64,000 nucleotides of DNA from Streptacidiphilus jeojiense (GCF_000719095.1 NZ_JOEH01000039.1:1-64000), one strand, 5' to 3'; positions 7,622-16,331 are shown, counted from the first letter of the stretch. A program made the numbers and translations. The notes: generated from the sequence alone by a model not told the origin.

Positions 7622-8839
7622 TCACTCGGCGGTGGCCAGGTCGGGCACGGGCAGCGGTGCGGAGGCGGCCGCCGGGGTGCGCGGGGCCTCGCGGTGCGGG
7701 ACGTAGATGGACCGTTCGGCGATCAGGAAGCGCACCGCGAACGAGGCCACCAGGGTCAGCGCGGTCGCCCAGAGCACGCCCATGCCCAGGCCGCTGACCA
7801 GCAGCGCCAGCAGCGGGATGCGCAGCAGCAGGTCGGCGTTGCCGAGCGCCCAGAACCTGGCCGTGCGGCTGGCCCAGTGCCGGTGCCGCCGGCTGCGGAA
7901 GACGGTGGCCTCCAGCAGGGCGAAGTTCCAGGCCAGCGCCGCCTGGTTGGCCAGTACTTCGGCCGGCAGGTAGTGCATGTGAGCCTGGGTCAGCAGGTGC
8001 AGCAGGCCCAGGTTGGGCAGCACTCCGCTGAGGCCGATCAGGCCGAAGGCGAGGGCCCGGCCGCCCGGGGTGGAGAACCGCAGCCCGGTGAGGTGTCGCA
8101 GGAAGCGCAGGCCCTCGCGCAGCGAGGACTTGGACTCCCCGGCGAAGCGTTCGCCGAAGTGGTACGGCACTTCGGCGACCCGGCGCGGCCGGGACCTGAC
8201 CGCGAGTTCCAGCAGGATCTTGTAGCCCAGCGGCCGCAGTTCGGCGGGGTCCACGGCTGCGGTGCGCAGTGCGAAGAAGCCGCTCATCGGGTCGCTGATG
8301 CCCTGCAGTTCCAGCGGGAAGACCCCCTTGGCCAGCAGGGTCGAGGCGCCGGACACCACCAGCCGATAGCGGTCGGCCAGGCCCTGCCTGCTGCCGCCTT
8401 CCAGGTAGCGGCTGGCCACCACCAGGTCGGCGCGTTCCCGGCGGCCGGTGGCGACCAGCTCCGGGACCAGGTCCGGCGGGTGCTGCAGGTCGGCGTCCAT
8501 CACCACGGCCCAGTCGCCGCCGCCGTCGCAGACCTGGCGCAGGCCGGCCACGATGGCGCCGCCCAGCCCGCCCTCGGGGACGTCGCGGTGCAGCACGGTG
8601 ATGGGCAGCGGGCAGTCCTCGGCGGCCGCGATGAGCAGCTGCGCGGTGTCGTCGCTGCCGTCGTCGACGAACAGCAGTCGCGGTACCGGGGCGTCCTGCG
8701 GCCGGTCGGCCGGGAGCAGCGCGGCGACCAGGCGGCGCAGCAGCTCGGGGACGTTGTCGCGTTCGTTGTAGGTCGGGATGAGCACGGTGAAGGCGGGGGT
8801 GCCGGCGGTGCCGGGGGTGTGCGAGGTCTCGGAGGTCAT
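7622..8839 (-). CDS. Bifunctional GT2 glycosyltransferase/GtrA-like membrane protein
   Basis: A 405-aa protein. Residues about 18-240 are a GT2 domain of dolichol/undecaprenyl-phosphate mannosyl- or glucosyltransferase type: VLIPTYNERDNVPELL, the FVDDGSDDT loop, MDADLQHPPDLV with the metal-binding DxD, and SDPMSGFFALR. Residues about 260-385 form a GtrA-like domain with four membrane helices. Such fusions make a polyprenyl-phosphate-linked sugar and help flip it across the membrane, supplying GT-C transferases such as the one encoded just upstream (8881-10452). It is the last gene of the six-gene minus-strand island, 41 bases after its neighbour. Confidence 0.85.
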   Translation of the reverse strand: MTSETSHTPGTAGTPAFTVLIPTYNERDNVPELLRRLVAALLPADRPQDAPVPRLLFVDDGSDDTAQLLIAAAEDCPLPITVLHRDVPEGGLGGAIVAGLRQVCDGGGDWAVVMDADLQHPPDLVPELVATGRRERADLVVASRYLEGGSRQGLADRYRLVVSGASTLLAKGVFPLELQGISDPMSGFFALRTAAVDPAELRPLGYKILLELAVRSRPRRVAEVPYHFGERFAGESKSSLREGLRFLRHLTGLRFSTPGGRALAFGLIGLSGVLPNLGLLHLLTQAHMHYLPAEVLANQAALAWNFALLEATVFRSRRHRHWASRTARFWALGNADLLLRIPLLALLVSGLGMGVLWATALTLVASFAVRFLIAERSIYVPHREAPRTPAAASAPLPVPDLATAE

Positions 8840-8880
8840 GGGATGGACCCTTCTGGCGTTCTGTCAGGAGGCTGGGCCGA

Positions 8881-10452
8881 TCAGGAAGACTTGTCGATCT
8901 TTCGGATCTGGATCAGGTTCGTCCCGCTGCCGAAGGAGGCGATGACGGTGGAGTGCGTGAGCGCTTGCTCCACGGTGGGCAGGCTGTTGGGGTCCTGCCG
9001 GAGGGTGGGGGTGGAGACGATGTAGTCCAGGCTGCGCCAGCCCTTGGGGAAGCCGTGGGCGACCGCGGGGTCGAGGTCGACCTTGTAGAACCAGATGACG
9101 CCGGTGCCGGGCTTGAAGCCGTCGTGGACCAGGTCCAGCCACATCGCGTCGTCCACCACGATCCGGGTGCGGGCCGGGTCGGGGATGTCCGCGCGGATCC
9201 ACTGGACGGCGCGGTCGTACTGGGCGTTGGCGTCGGCGGTGACGGCGGTGCGGTCGCCCTCGTACCAGTGCGGGACGACGTATCCGGCGGCGAGGACGGC
9301 GACCGCGCCGACCGCCGCCCAGCGCACCGGGCGCAGGCCGACCCGGGGGAAGGCGTGCAGTCCGGTGCGGACCAGGACCTGGGCGGTGGCGGCGATGCAC
9401 AGGGCCAGGAACGGCAGCACCTGGATGATGTACATGGCCGGCAGGTAGCCCGCGTCGGGGCGCACCGCCACGGCCGTGAACAGCAGTACGGCGCAGGCCA
9501 CGGCGCGCAGTTGGCGGGAGGCGACCATTGCGACGGCGGCCGCCAGCCCGGCCACGATCAGCACGTGGTCGTAGTAGAGCCAGGAGTTGAGGGTCTGGTT
9601 GGAGCCGGTCCCCGAGGTCAGCAGTGACCCGGACCCGGCCCGGCCGAGCTGGAAGGCGATGCCGCCCCACAGCGAGACATGGCCGGTGCCCGGCAGCAGC
9701 TCGTTCTTGAGCAGTGCGTACAGCGGGTACTGGGCGACGGTGAGGGCGAACGCGGAGCCGAAGCCGACCAGCGAGAACTTCCGGGTGGTGCGGTCGCTGC
9801 GCTGCCAGAGCAGCAGCACCAGCGCCGGCAGCGCCACCAGCATCGTCTCCTTGGAGAGCACCGCGGCGCCGGCGGCCAGGCCCGAGCTGATGTGGTGCCA
9901 CAGGTGCCGGCGCGGTGAGGCGGCCAGGACCAGCGCGGCCAGTATCCACAGCACCGCGAAGTTGTCCAGGAACAGCTCCCGCTGCAGGCCCACCGACAGC
10001 GGCGACAGGCCGAACAGCAGCACCCCGAGCCCGGCCGCCCAGCGGGCCAGCCCGAGCCGCCGGGCCAGCACGAACAGCAGCAGGCAGCAGGCGGCGGTGA
10101 CCGGGATCATCACCACCCGCATCTCCGCGGTGAACACGTGCGCCGGGGAGCTGAACAGGGCCGGGAGCCAGGACAGCATGGCGATCTGGATCCAGCCGAG
10201 CGGTGGATGGTCGTACCAGTAGGTGTAGGGGGCCAGGCCGTGCCAGTGCTGGACCGACCAGGCCTGGGCCAGGTAGGTGCCCTCGTCGTCGCTGACGGTG
10301 GGGTAGCCGGTGATGTTCCAGGCCTGGACGATCAGGACCGGCAGGGTGACCGCGAGCGCGGTCCACAGGTCCCGGCGCCGCCGGGAGGGTGCCGCGGGGG
10401 CCGGTGCCTCGGTGGTGGCTGCGCCGGCGAGGGTGTCCAGAACGGTGGTCAT
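8881..10452 (-). CDS. ArnT/PMT-like polyprenyl-phosphate-dependent membrane glycosyltransferase (GT-C)
   Basis: The start at ATG 10452 is preceded by GGAAGG; larger in-frame extensions read into the neighbouring gene and are rejected. The 523-aa protein has roughly eleven hydrophobic segments. The first extracytoplasmic loop carries SDDEGTYLAQAW and YWYDHPPLGW, the acidic pair and His-Pro-Pro motif typical of GT39/GT83 enzymes that use a lipid-phosphate sugar donor. Its C-terminal extracytoplasmic domain (from about 410) is soluble. The lipid-phosphate sugar would come from the GT2-GtrA protein encoded next. The acceptor is unknown; the neighbours suggest an exported glycan or a secreted protein. 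Confidence 0.83.
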   Translation of the reverse strand: MTTVLDTLAGAATTEAPAPAAPSRRRRDLWTALAVTLPVLIVQAWNITGYPTVSDDEGTYLAQAWSVQHWHGLAPYTYWYDHPPLGWIQIAMLSWLPALFSSPAHVFTAEMRVVMIPVTAACCLLLFVLARRLGLARWAAGLGVLLFGLSPLSVGLQRELFLDNFAVLWILAALVLAASPRRHLWHHISSGLAAGAAVLSKETMLVALPALVLLLWQRSDRTTRKFSLVGFGSAFALTVAQYPLYALLKNELLPGTGHVSLWGGIAFQLGRAGSGSLLTSGTGSNQTLNSWLYYDHVLIVAGLAAAVAMVASRQLRAVACAVLLFTAVAVRPDAGYLPAMYIIQVLPFLALCIAATAQVLVRTGLHAFPRVGLRPVRWAAVGAVAVLAAGYVVPHWYEGDRTAVTADANAQYDRAVQWIRADIPDPARTRIVVDDAMWLDLVHDGFKPGTGVIWFYKVDLDPAVAHGFPKGWRSLDYIVSTPTLRQDPNSLPTVEQALTHSTVIASFGSGTNLIQIRKIDKSS

Positions 10453-10481
10453 GGAACCTTCCTCTCTTCTCTGGGGTGCTG

Positions 10482-11726
10482 CTACGCGCCCTCGGTGAGG
10501 TGTGCGCCGACGTGCCGGGTGAGCTCCCAGCCGCGCTGACCGCGGCCCTCGCGCCAGACCGCGCGCAGTGCCGCCGCGGCCAGCACGACCTGGTAGAAGG
10601 GGCCTCCGACGATCAACTTGACGTAGTGCCAGGGCCGTACCCGCAGCCCGTACTGCAGGCCGAAGTCGTGCAGGGCCACCGCCTCGAAGGCGAAGGTCGC
10701 CAGGGTCGGCACCACCGGCAGGAAGGAGGCCAGTGCCACCGAGACCCGCAGGTGCCCGAAGAGGGCGAGTGCCACGTCCAGGGGGATGACCACGCCGGAG
10801 AAGGCCTGCAGGAAGGGGGTGCTGAGGGTCCATCGGGCCAGCAGCCGCTGCCGCACGGTGGGCAGCTGCTTCCAGTCCTTCTTGCGGTAGACCTGGAGGA
10901 ACCCCTGGTTCCAGCGGGTGCGCTGGCGCAGCAGCCCGTAGAGGGTGTCCGGGGTCTCCTCGCGGGTGACCATCGCCGAGTCGTAGGCGACGACGACCTT
11001 GGCGCCCTGAGAGGAGAGCCGCACGCCCAGGTCGCAGTCCTCGGCCAGGCACTGCTCGTCCCAGCCGCCGGCCTGGCGCAGCACCTCGGTGCGGACGAAC
11101 ACGGTGTTGCCGCCGAGCGGGATGAAGCCGCGGCTGGCGTGCAGGTGCAGCCGGCTGCGGAACCAGAAGAAGTACTCCAGGCAGTTGCGCAGGCTGTACC
11201 AGCTGGAGTGGAAGTTGATCAGCTGGACCCCGCCCTGCACCACGTCGGCGTCGCCGCGGAAGGCGTGGTCGACGTGGGAGAGCAGGTCGGGGTGGACGTG
11301 GTCCTCGGCGTCGAAGACCCCGACGACGCGGCCGCGGCAGTGCGGCAGCGCCGAGTTGAGGGCCTTGGGCTTGTTCTTGACGGCGTGGGTGTCGGTGACC
11401 ACCCGGACCTGCTCGGGGTGCTCCTCGGCGAGGCGGGCGGCCACCTCGGCGGTCTCCGGGTCGTCGTGGCCGACGATCACCAGGATCTCGTAGTCGGGGT
11501 AGTCGGTCTCCAGCAGCCGTTCGATGGTGTGCCGGAGCACCTCCTGCTCGTGCCGGGCCGGGACGAGCAGCGAGAAGGAGAGGCTGTGCGCGCCGTCGCT
11601 GGGGACGAAGCGGGTGCCTTCGAGTATTTCGGGTGTGCGCCAGGCGTGCAGCATCCACCAGAGTGTCAGCGCGGACATGCAGAAAAGCGTGGCGGACACC
11701 AGCAGCATGAAAATGGAACTGACCAT
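10482..11726 (-). CDS. Cellulose-synthase-like membrane glycosyltransferase (GT2)
   Basis: A 414-aa protein, ATG 11726 with GGGGGGAAG four bases upstream. A membrane helix (residues 5-27) precedes a cytoplasmic GT2 domain with the whole processive-synthase signature: KPKALN near 119-124, the DxD-type FDAED at 138-142, AEDCDLG near 228-234 and QRTRW at 268-272. At least three membrane helices follow (about 300-395). This is the arrangement of beta-glucan, chitin or hyaluronan synthases. Streptomyces CslA, which makes the tip glucan with GlxA, is the obvious relative, but this protein is shorter and the locus is not the standard cslA-glxA locus, so it is probably a paralogous system. Product sugar is undetermined. 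Confidence 0.85.
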   Translation of the reverse strand: MVSSIFMLLVSATLFCMSALTLWWMLHAWRTPEILEGTRFVPSDGAHSLSFSLLVPARHEQEVLRHTIERLLETDYPDYEILVIVGHDDPETAEVAARLAEEHPEQVRVVTDTHAVKNKPKALNSALPHCRGRVVGVFDAEDHVHPDLLSHVDHAFRGDADVVQGGVQLINFHSSWYSLRNCLEYFFWFRSRLHLHASRGFIPLGGNTVFVRTEVLRQAGGWDEQCLAEDCDLGVRLSSQGAKVVVAYDSAMVTREETPDTLYGLLRQRTRWNQGFLQVYRKKDWKQLPTVRQRLLARWTLSTPFLQAFSGVVIPLDVALALFGHLRVSVALASFLPVVPTLATFAFEAVALHDFGLQYGLRVRPWHYVKLIVGGPFYQVVLAAAALRAVWREGRGQRGWELTRHVGAHLTEGA

Positions 11727-11882
11727 TCACTTCCCCCCGGAGTGGTAATGCGTCAGTGCGGTGTATCGAATTCCGGATTTCCCGGTACTACCAGTAGAGC
11801 GCAGTCGGAGCAGCAACGGCGGCGGAAAGCAGGGCTTTTACGGACCGGCTACCGGGCCGAAATATCCACTAATGGATTCAAG
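11727..11882 (-). promoter_or_regulatory. Intergenic region with possible internal promoter
   Basis: This is the only sizeable gap inside the minus-strand island. It is markedly more A/T-rich than its surroundings. On the minus strand it contains TANNNT-like hexamers (for example in TTCGATACACC) but no convincing matched -35 element. An internal promoter for the three glycosyltransferase genes is plausible, not proven. Confidence 0.3.
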
Positions 11883-12563
11883 TCATCCGGCCAGCACATT
11901 CAGGTCATGGGCGATGTCGGCGACGGTGGTCGTCGGGCTCCAGACGAAGCGGGCGGTGCCGTCCGGGCCGAAGACCAGGGTCTGGGTGCCGTGCTCGACG
12001 GTGCGGGTCCCGGCCGCGTCCTTGCTCGGCGGCTGGGCGGGGACACCCAGCGAGAGGGCGTCCCGGTCGACCACGGCGACCGGTCCGCTGAGGCCGACGA
12101 AGCCGGTGTCGAAGTCGTCCAGCCAGCTGCGCAGCACCGCTGGGGTGTCGTGGGCCGGGTCCAGGGTCACGAACAGGGTGGTGACCCGGGCCCGGCCCGC
12201 CGCCGGGAGCCGCCGCAGGGCGGCGGCGATGTCGGCCATCGTGGTGGGGCACTCGTCGGGGCAGGCGGTGTAGCCGAAGAAGAGGGTGACGATCCGTCCG
12301 GCCGCGCGGGTGCTGGGCCGGTAGGGCTTGCCGCCGGTGTCGGTGAGCTGGAAGGACGGCAGCGCCACGGTCGGCTCGATCCGGGTGCCGTAGTAGGGCC
12401 AGGCGCCGCTGGGTGCGGCCGGTGCGGTCGCCACGGCGATCGGGCCGCCCGCTGCCGCCTGCTGACGCACCGTCGGCGCAGCCGTGGCCGCGCAGGCGGT
12501 GAGCAGGGCGCAGCCGGCGGCGAGGGCCAGGCCCTCACGTATGCGTGCGGTCGCCGCTGCCAC
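11883..12563 (-). CDS. sco: SCO1/SenC-type copper chaperone lipoprotein
   Basis: A 226-aa protein starting with GTG 12563, inside the end of the upstream gene (29-base overlap). An N-terminal lipoprotein signal has lipobox LTAC (Cys24). The thioredoxin-fold SCO domain has the copper-binding CPDEC motif (Cys101, Cys105), followed by PTTMADI, the TLDPAHDTPAVL segment, and the third ligand His191 in VEHGTQTLVF. SCO proteins deliver copper to extracytoplasmic cuproenzymes; in Streptomyces, Sco is linked to maturation of cytochrome oxidase and of the copper radical oxidase GlxA. Its place directly downstream of a galactose-oxidase-like gene, under translational coupling, argues that it loads copper into that enzyme. 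Confidence 0.9.
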   Translation of the reverse strand: MAAATARIREGLALAAGCALLTACAATAAPTVRQQAAAGGPIAVATAPAAPSGAWPYYGTRIEPTVALPSFQLTDTGGKPYRPSTRAAGRIVTLFFGYTACPDECPTTMADIAAALRRLPAAGRARVTTLFVTLDPAHDTPAVLRSWLDDFDTGFVGLSGPVAVVDRDALSLGVPAQPPSKDAAGTRTVEHGTQTLVFGPDGTARFVWSPTTTVADIAHDLNVLAG

Positions 12564-12978
12564 AGGCCGTCCCGTCCTTGTTGCTGTCGAGGTGCTGACG
12601 GTCCTTGCCGTAGACCTTCAGCGGGCCGAAGCCGTGCGTGGTCAGCCAGCCGCAGCGGGCGGCGGTGGTGGTGCCCTGGATGCTCCAGGGCACGCACTGG
12701 TTGGTGGTGCCGTAGTCGTGGTCGCAGCCGTCGACGTTGGCCGGGACCGGGACCCTGGACGGCCCGCTCCGGTTGGGGACCGCCCGGCCGCCGCTGCCGC
12801 CCGGTTGCGGGACGTGGACGGCGGGCGGCCCGGATGTCAGCGGGACGGCCAGGTGCCGGACCCGGTGCCCGTCGGCGGAGGCGCCGTCGGCGGCCTGGAG
12901 TCCCAGCAGGATCGTGGTCGCGGCGGCCAGGGCGCCGCCGGCGAGCAGGGCGCGGGTGCGCACGTTTCGGGTCGTCAT
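12535..12978 (-). CDS. Secreted small protein with Excalibur-like DxNxDGxxC motif
   Basis: A 147-aa protein whose ATG (12978) overlaps the stop of the oxidase gene (ATGA). It has a Sec-type signal peptide (hydrophobic stretch about 10-30) and a Pro/Gly-rich middle. The C terminus holds four cysteines (85, 95, 109, 139) and ends in HLDSNKDGTACG. The Asp131-Asn133-Asp135-Gly136-Cys139 pattern matches the calcium-binding Excalibur motif found in extracellular proteins. Two of the cysteine pairs probably form disulfides. It is sandwiched, with overlapping starts, between a copper radical oxidase and a copper chaperone, so it likely acts with them outside the cell. Its function is not known to me. 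Confidence 0.78.
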   Translation of the reverse strand: MTTRNVRTRALLAGGALAAATTILLGLQAADGASADGHRVRHLAVPLTSGPPAVHVPQPGGSGGRAVPNRSGPSRVPVPANVDGCDHDYGTTNQCVPWSIQGTTTAARCGWLTTHGFGPLKVYGKDRQHLDSNKDGTACGSGDRTHT

Positions 12979-15074
12979 GTCAGATGCACCCAGGTGGCTA
13001 CGGAGGGAACCCCGTTGGCGTCGGTGACGAAGAGCATGTACCAGCCGGGCGGGGCGAGGTTGGGGTTGCTGGTGACGTTGAGGCTCAGGGTGTTGCCGTT
13101 GGCGGTGACCGGCAGGGCGACGTAGCGCTGGTTGGGGTCGGAGGAGTGGGTGACCGCGGCGGGCCGGATCAGTTCGGCGGTGCCGACGGTCCGGTCGACG
13201 GTGACGGTCTGGGTGGAGCCGTAGTGCCACTCGGTCGAGCCGACGGAGGTGATCTGCGGCCGGGCCCCGTCGAACAGGTACGGCGGCGAGTAGACCGAGA
13301 CCCGCATGTCGAAGCTGCCGTCGCCGGGGTTGTTGCCGATCGCCATGACCCGGCCGTCGGGCAGCAGGAAGGCCGAGGAGTGGTAGGTGCGCGGCACCTG
13401 GTCGGCGGCGACCGGGGTGAAGGTGTTGGCGATCGGGTCGTACATCGACGCCTCGTAGACCGGGTCCTCGCGGTCGTGCAGGCCGCCGCCGGTCTCCAGC
13501 ACCTTGCCGTTGGGCAGCACCACCAGCGAGACGTACATCTTGCCCTGGGTGCCGGTCTCGGTCGCGCCGCCGGTGACGGTCCCCTGCGGCAGCTGCGGCC
13601 CGGCGGTGTAGGTCGGGGTGGCTGCGGAGAGGTTGATCAGGTCGGTGTCCCGGTTGGCGTCGACGTTGGTGCTGACGTTGCCGCCGCCGACGGTCAGCAC
13701 CTCCTGGTTCTGCGCCGGCGGCAGCAGCACCGACATCGACTGGTCCCGGTTGTCCTTGTCCTGCAGCCCGCTGACCGAGGTGATCGTGTTGGTCGTGTAG
13801 TTGTACAGGTCGGAGCCGGTGCCGGAGATGTTGTTCCCGAAGACGTGGCTGCCGGTGTAGAAGAGCGTGCCGTCCTGACGGAGGATCATCGCCGGGTACA
13901 GGCCCCAGTACGACCAGGTCTGGTTGACCTGGTTCAGCGGCAGCCAGGAGTTGCTCGCGGCGGAGAAGTACTCGGCGGTCACCGAGCCGGTGGAGTCGGC
14001 CTTGAGCCCGCCGAAGGCGAGCACGTCGCCGTTGCCCAGTTCGGTGGCCGAGGGGTACCAGTGGCCGTCGTTGAGGTTGTTGACCTTGACGTAGGTGTTG
14101 GTGTCCGGGTCGAACAGGTACGAGGAGTTGAGGCCCTCGTAGCCGTGGCTGCCGTCGGCGGCGGGGTAGGCGGCGTTGCCGCCCAGGATCAGCACGTCGC
14201 CGTTGGCGAGTTGGACGTGGCCGGAGCAGAACATGTCCGAGGGGGTGGGGATGACCTGGAAGGTCTCGGCCACCGGGTCGTAGACGGCGGAGGTGAAGGT
14301 GCCGGCCGCGAAGGCGTTGGGGTCGTTGCCGGAGCCGGCCACCATCAGGATCTTGCCGTTCTTCAGCAGCACCACGTGGATGGAGCGGACCGGCGAGTTG
14401 AACGGCAGCGTCTGCCAGACCCCGGCGGTGCAGGCGGTGCCGGCGCTGCAGCCGGTGCCGGTCACGGCGGCGGTCGCGTCGTACATGGTGTAGTCGTCGG
14501 TGACCAGGGTGCCGACGCCGTAGATGGACACGCCCCAGGTCACCATGTCGGTATTGGCCGGGATCGCCGGGGTCTCCACGCTGGTCTGCGCGTAGGTCGC
14601 GGACACCGGCAGGGTCTTCAGGTCGGTCCAGTACTGCCAGCCGTTCTGGGTGTCGTGCCGGAACATGGTGACCACCGAGTCCGGTGTGCTGGTCATGTAG
14701 TCCAGGCCGAGCAGGTACTGGTGCCCGGGGGTGACCGCCGGGGCGCAGGAGCTGTTCTCGGTCATCATCGCCTTGCGGTCGCCGGTGCCGGCGGCGGTCA
14801 TGGTGATCTGCATGGCGTGGCTGCCGGTGTTGGACTGGCTGCTGACCGAGAAGGCCGCGGTGTTGCTGCCCCAGCCGGACTGCTCCCAGCAGACCGGCCA
14901 GTTTCCGGAGCCCAGCTGCTCGAATCCGGGATTCACCACCAGATTGGCCGAGGCGTTCGCCGGCCTGGCATTCGCCAGACCGAGTGCGAGCACCAGCACG
15001 AGAACCGAGAGCAGCCCGGTCAGTATGCGTCCGGGTGAACGGGAAAAACGGGAATGGCGGCGCAACTCGACCAT
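12975..15074 (-). CDS. Galactose-oxidase/GlxA-like copper radical oxidase with N-terminal carbohydrate-binding region
   Basis: ATG 15074 is chosen because a G-rich Shine-Dalgarno lies just upstream and a signal peptide starts at once (helix about 15-36, cleavage near ANASA); the longer frame to 15317 adds only low-quality sequence. The 699-aa protein has a CBM-like jelly-roll region (about 44-200), a seven-bladed Kelch-type beta-propeller (about 215-600) and a C-terminal DUF1929 Ig-like domain. All galactose-oxidase active-site residues can be placed: Cys283 (MFCSGHV) and Tyr340 (GHWYPSA) for the thioether cofactor, and Tyr564-His565 (RTYHSSA) and His643 (VTHSSD) for copper. It should oxidise primary alcohols of sugars to aldehydes with release of H2O2. 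It leads the minus-strand island and is coupled to the Excalibur and SCO genes. Confidence 0.9.
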   Translation of the reverse strand: MVELRRHSRFSRSPGRILTGLLSVLVLVLALGLANARPANASANLVVNPGFEQLGSGNWPVCWEQSGWGSNTAAFSVSSQSNTGSHAMQITMTAAGTGDRKAMMTENSSCAPAVTPGHQYLLGLDYMTSTPDSVVTMFRHDTQNGWQYWTDLKTLPVSATYAQTSVETPAIPANTDMVTWGVSIYGVGTLVTDDYTMYDATAAVTGTGCSAGTACTAGVWQTLPFNSPVRSIHVVLLKNGKILMVAGSGNDPNAFAAGTFTSAVYDPVAETFQVIPTPSDMFCSGHVQLANGDVLILGGNAAYPAADGSHGYEGLNSSYLFDPDTNTYVKVNNLNDGHWYPSATELGNGDVLAFGGLKADSTGSVTAEYFSAASNSWLPLNQVNQTWSYWGLYPAMILRQDGTLFYTGSHVFGNNISGTGSDLYNYTTNTITSVSGLQDKDNRDQSMSVLLPPAQNQEVLTVGGGNVSTNVDANRDTDLINLSAATPTYTAGPQLPQGTVTGGATETGTQGKMYVSLVVLPNGKVLETGGGLHDREDPVYEASMYDPIANTFTPVAADQVPRTYHSSAFLLPDGRVMAIGNNPGDGSFDMRVSVYSPPYLFDGARPQITSVGSTEWHYGSTQTVTVDRTVGTAELIRPAAVTHSSDPNQRYVALPVTANGNTLSLNVTSNPNLAPPGWYMLFVTDANGVPSVATWVHLT

Positions 15075-15372
15075 ACGAGCCCCCCCGGGCCTGGAAAACG
15101 GGATCCCCCTCGGTTCCCATGGGAAGCGTAGGGCAGCGGAATTGATCGGGAGCTCGGGTGCGACGTTTCTACTCCGGGAATTAACACACGGGTTACAGCG
15201 GGATTCGCCGGGGTGAACGGCTGTCCACCGGAGGGGCTGCTGGGGCTGGGCTTCCGGGTGCGCCGGAGCGCAGAAGGTAAGGTCGGAGCACTGCACTTGA
15301 CCGCGACTTGCCCGCATCAGAGGGGGAGCGCCGACCGGGCCGAGGACGTCCCGTCCGGCGCCGGAGGTTCAG
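15075..15372. promoter_or_regulatory. Divergent intergenic region, oxidase island / nadK
   Basis: These 298 bases separate the minus-strand island from nadK. The half nearest the island (about 15090-15200) is relatively A/T-rich, including GGAATTGATCG and GGGAATTAACACAC, and should hold the island promoter. The nadK side contains a GGCGCCGGAGG run before its start. I find no convincing operator palindrome and no copper-regulator box that I can name. Confidence 0.45.
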
Positions 15373-16269
15373 ATGAGCGACCGTACCGTCTTCCTGCTCG
15401 CGCACACCGGCCGCGAGGAGGCCCTGCAGAGCGTCGAGTGCCTGGTGGAGGGGCTGTCCAAGGCCGGCATCAAGCTGCGGGTACTGGCCGAGGAGGCGCC
15501 CGACATGGGCTACCCGGCGCAGGTGGAGACGGTGGCGGTCGGTCCGGGTGCGGCCAGGGGCTGCGAGCTGGTGCTGGTGCTCGGCGGCGACGGCACGCTG
15601 CTGCGCGGCGCCGAACTGTCCCGGGAGTCTGGGGTGCCGATGCTCGGGGTGAACCTCGGGCGGGTGGGCTTCCTGGCCGAGGTGGAGCGCGACGACCTGC
15701 AGAAGGTGGTCGAGCGGGTGGTGGACAGCGACTACGAGGTCGAGGAGCGGATGACCCTGGACGTGGTCGTTCGAACGGACGGCCGGGTGGTGCACACCGA
15801 CTGGGCGCTCAACGAGGCCTCCGTCGAGAAGGCATCCCGCGAACGCATGATCGAGGTGGTGACCGAGGTGGACGGGCGCCCGGTGTCCACCTTCGGCTGC
15901 GACGGGGTGGTCTGCGCGACCCCCACCGGATCGACCGCCTACGCCTTCTCGGCCGGCGGCCCGGTGGTGTGGCCGGAGGTCGAGGCGCTGCTGATGGTGC
16001 CGATCAGCGCCCATGCGCTGTTCGCCAAGCCGCTGGTGACCTCGCCGCACTCGGTGCTGGCCGTCGAGGTGCAGGCGAAGACGCCCAACGGGGTGCTGTG
16101 GTGCGACGGGCGGCGCACCGTGGAGCTGCCGGCCGGGGCCCGGGTGGAGGTCCGCAGGGGCGCGATCCCGGTCCGGCTGGCCCGGCTGCACCGGGCCCCC
16201 TTCACCGACCGGCTGGTCGCCAAGTTCGCACTGCCGGTGACGGGTTGGCGCGGAGCGGCGCAGCGCTGA
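15373..16269 (+). CDS. nadK: NAD kinase
   Basis: A 298-aa protein, ATG 15373 after GGAGG. It carries the invariant GGDGT loop (LVLVLGGDGTLLRGA), the GVNLGRVGFL segment that binds substrate, and the CATPTGSTAYAFSAGGP Gly-rich motif of ATP-NAD kinases. It phosphorylates NAD+ to NADP+ in the cytoplasm. The length is typical of actinobacteria. recN follows at 141 bases, the usual nadK-recN order in Gram-positives. The upstream neighbour is normally tlyA; here the copper oxidase island lies between them. Confidence 0.95.
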   Translation: MSDRTVFLLAHTGREEALQSVECLVEGLSKAGIKLRVLAEEAPDMGYPAQVETVAVGPGAARGCELVLVLGGDGTLLRGAELSRESGVPMLGVNLGRVGFLAEVERDDLQKVVERVVDSDYEVEERMTLDVVVRTDGRVVHTDWALNEASVEKASRERMIEVVTEVDGRPVSTFGCDGVVCATPTGSTAYAFSAGGPVVWPEVEALLMVPISAHALFAKPLVTSPHSVLAVEVQAKTPNGVLWCDGRRTVELPAGARVEVRRGAIPVRLARLHRAPFTDRLVAKFALPVTGWRGAAQR

Positions 16270-16302
16270 GGCCCAAGGGCGGGTGAACGGGGCGGTCCCC
16301 GC

Positions 16303-16331
16303 TTCGCTCGGACGGGTCAGGCCACTAGGCT
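16303..16331 (+). promoter_or_regulatory. Candidate recN promoter
   Basis: A TAGGCT hexamer (16326-16331), a common Streptomyces -10 form, sits 17 bases after a weak TTCGCT (16303-16308). I see no LexA box (GAACN4GTTC) next to it, although recN is an SOS gene in many bacteria. Confidence 0.3.

Noticed and set aside
10389..15038. A 1549-codon plus-strand open frame across the copper/glycan island
   Set aside because: It is antisense to five well-supported minus-strand genes, has Val/Gly/Gln-rich nonsense composition and no ribosome binding site; it exists because of third-position G/C bias.
15213..16286. Alternative plus-strand frame through nadK
   Set aside because: The frame from 15373 carries GGDGT and all NAD kinase motifs; this one is Gly/Arg shadow sequence.
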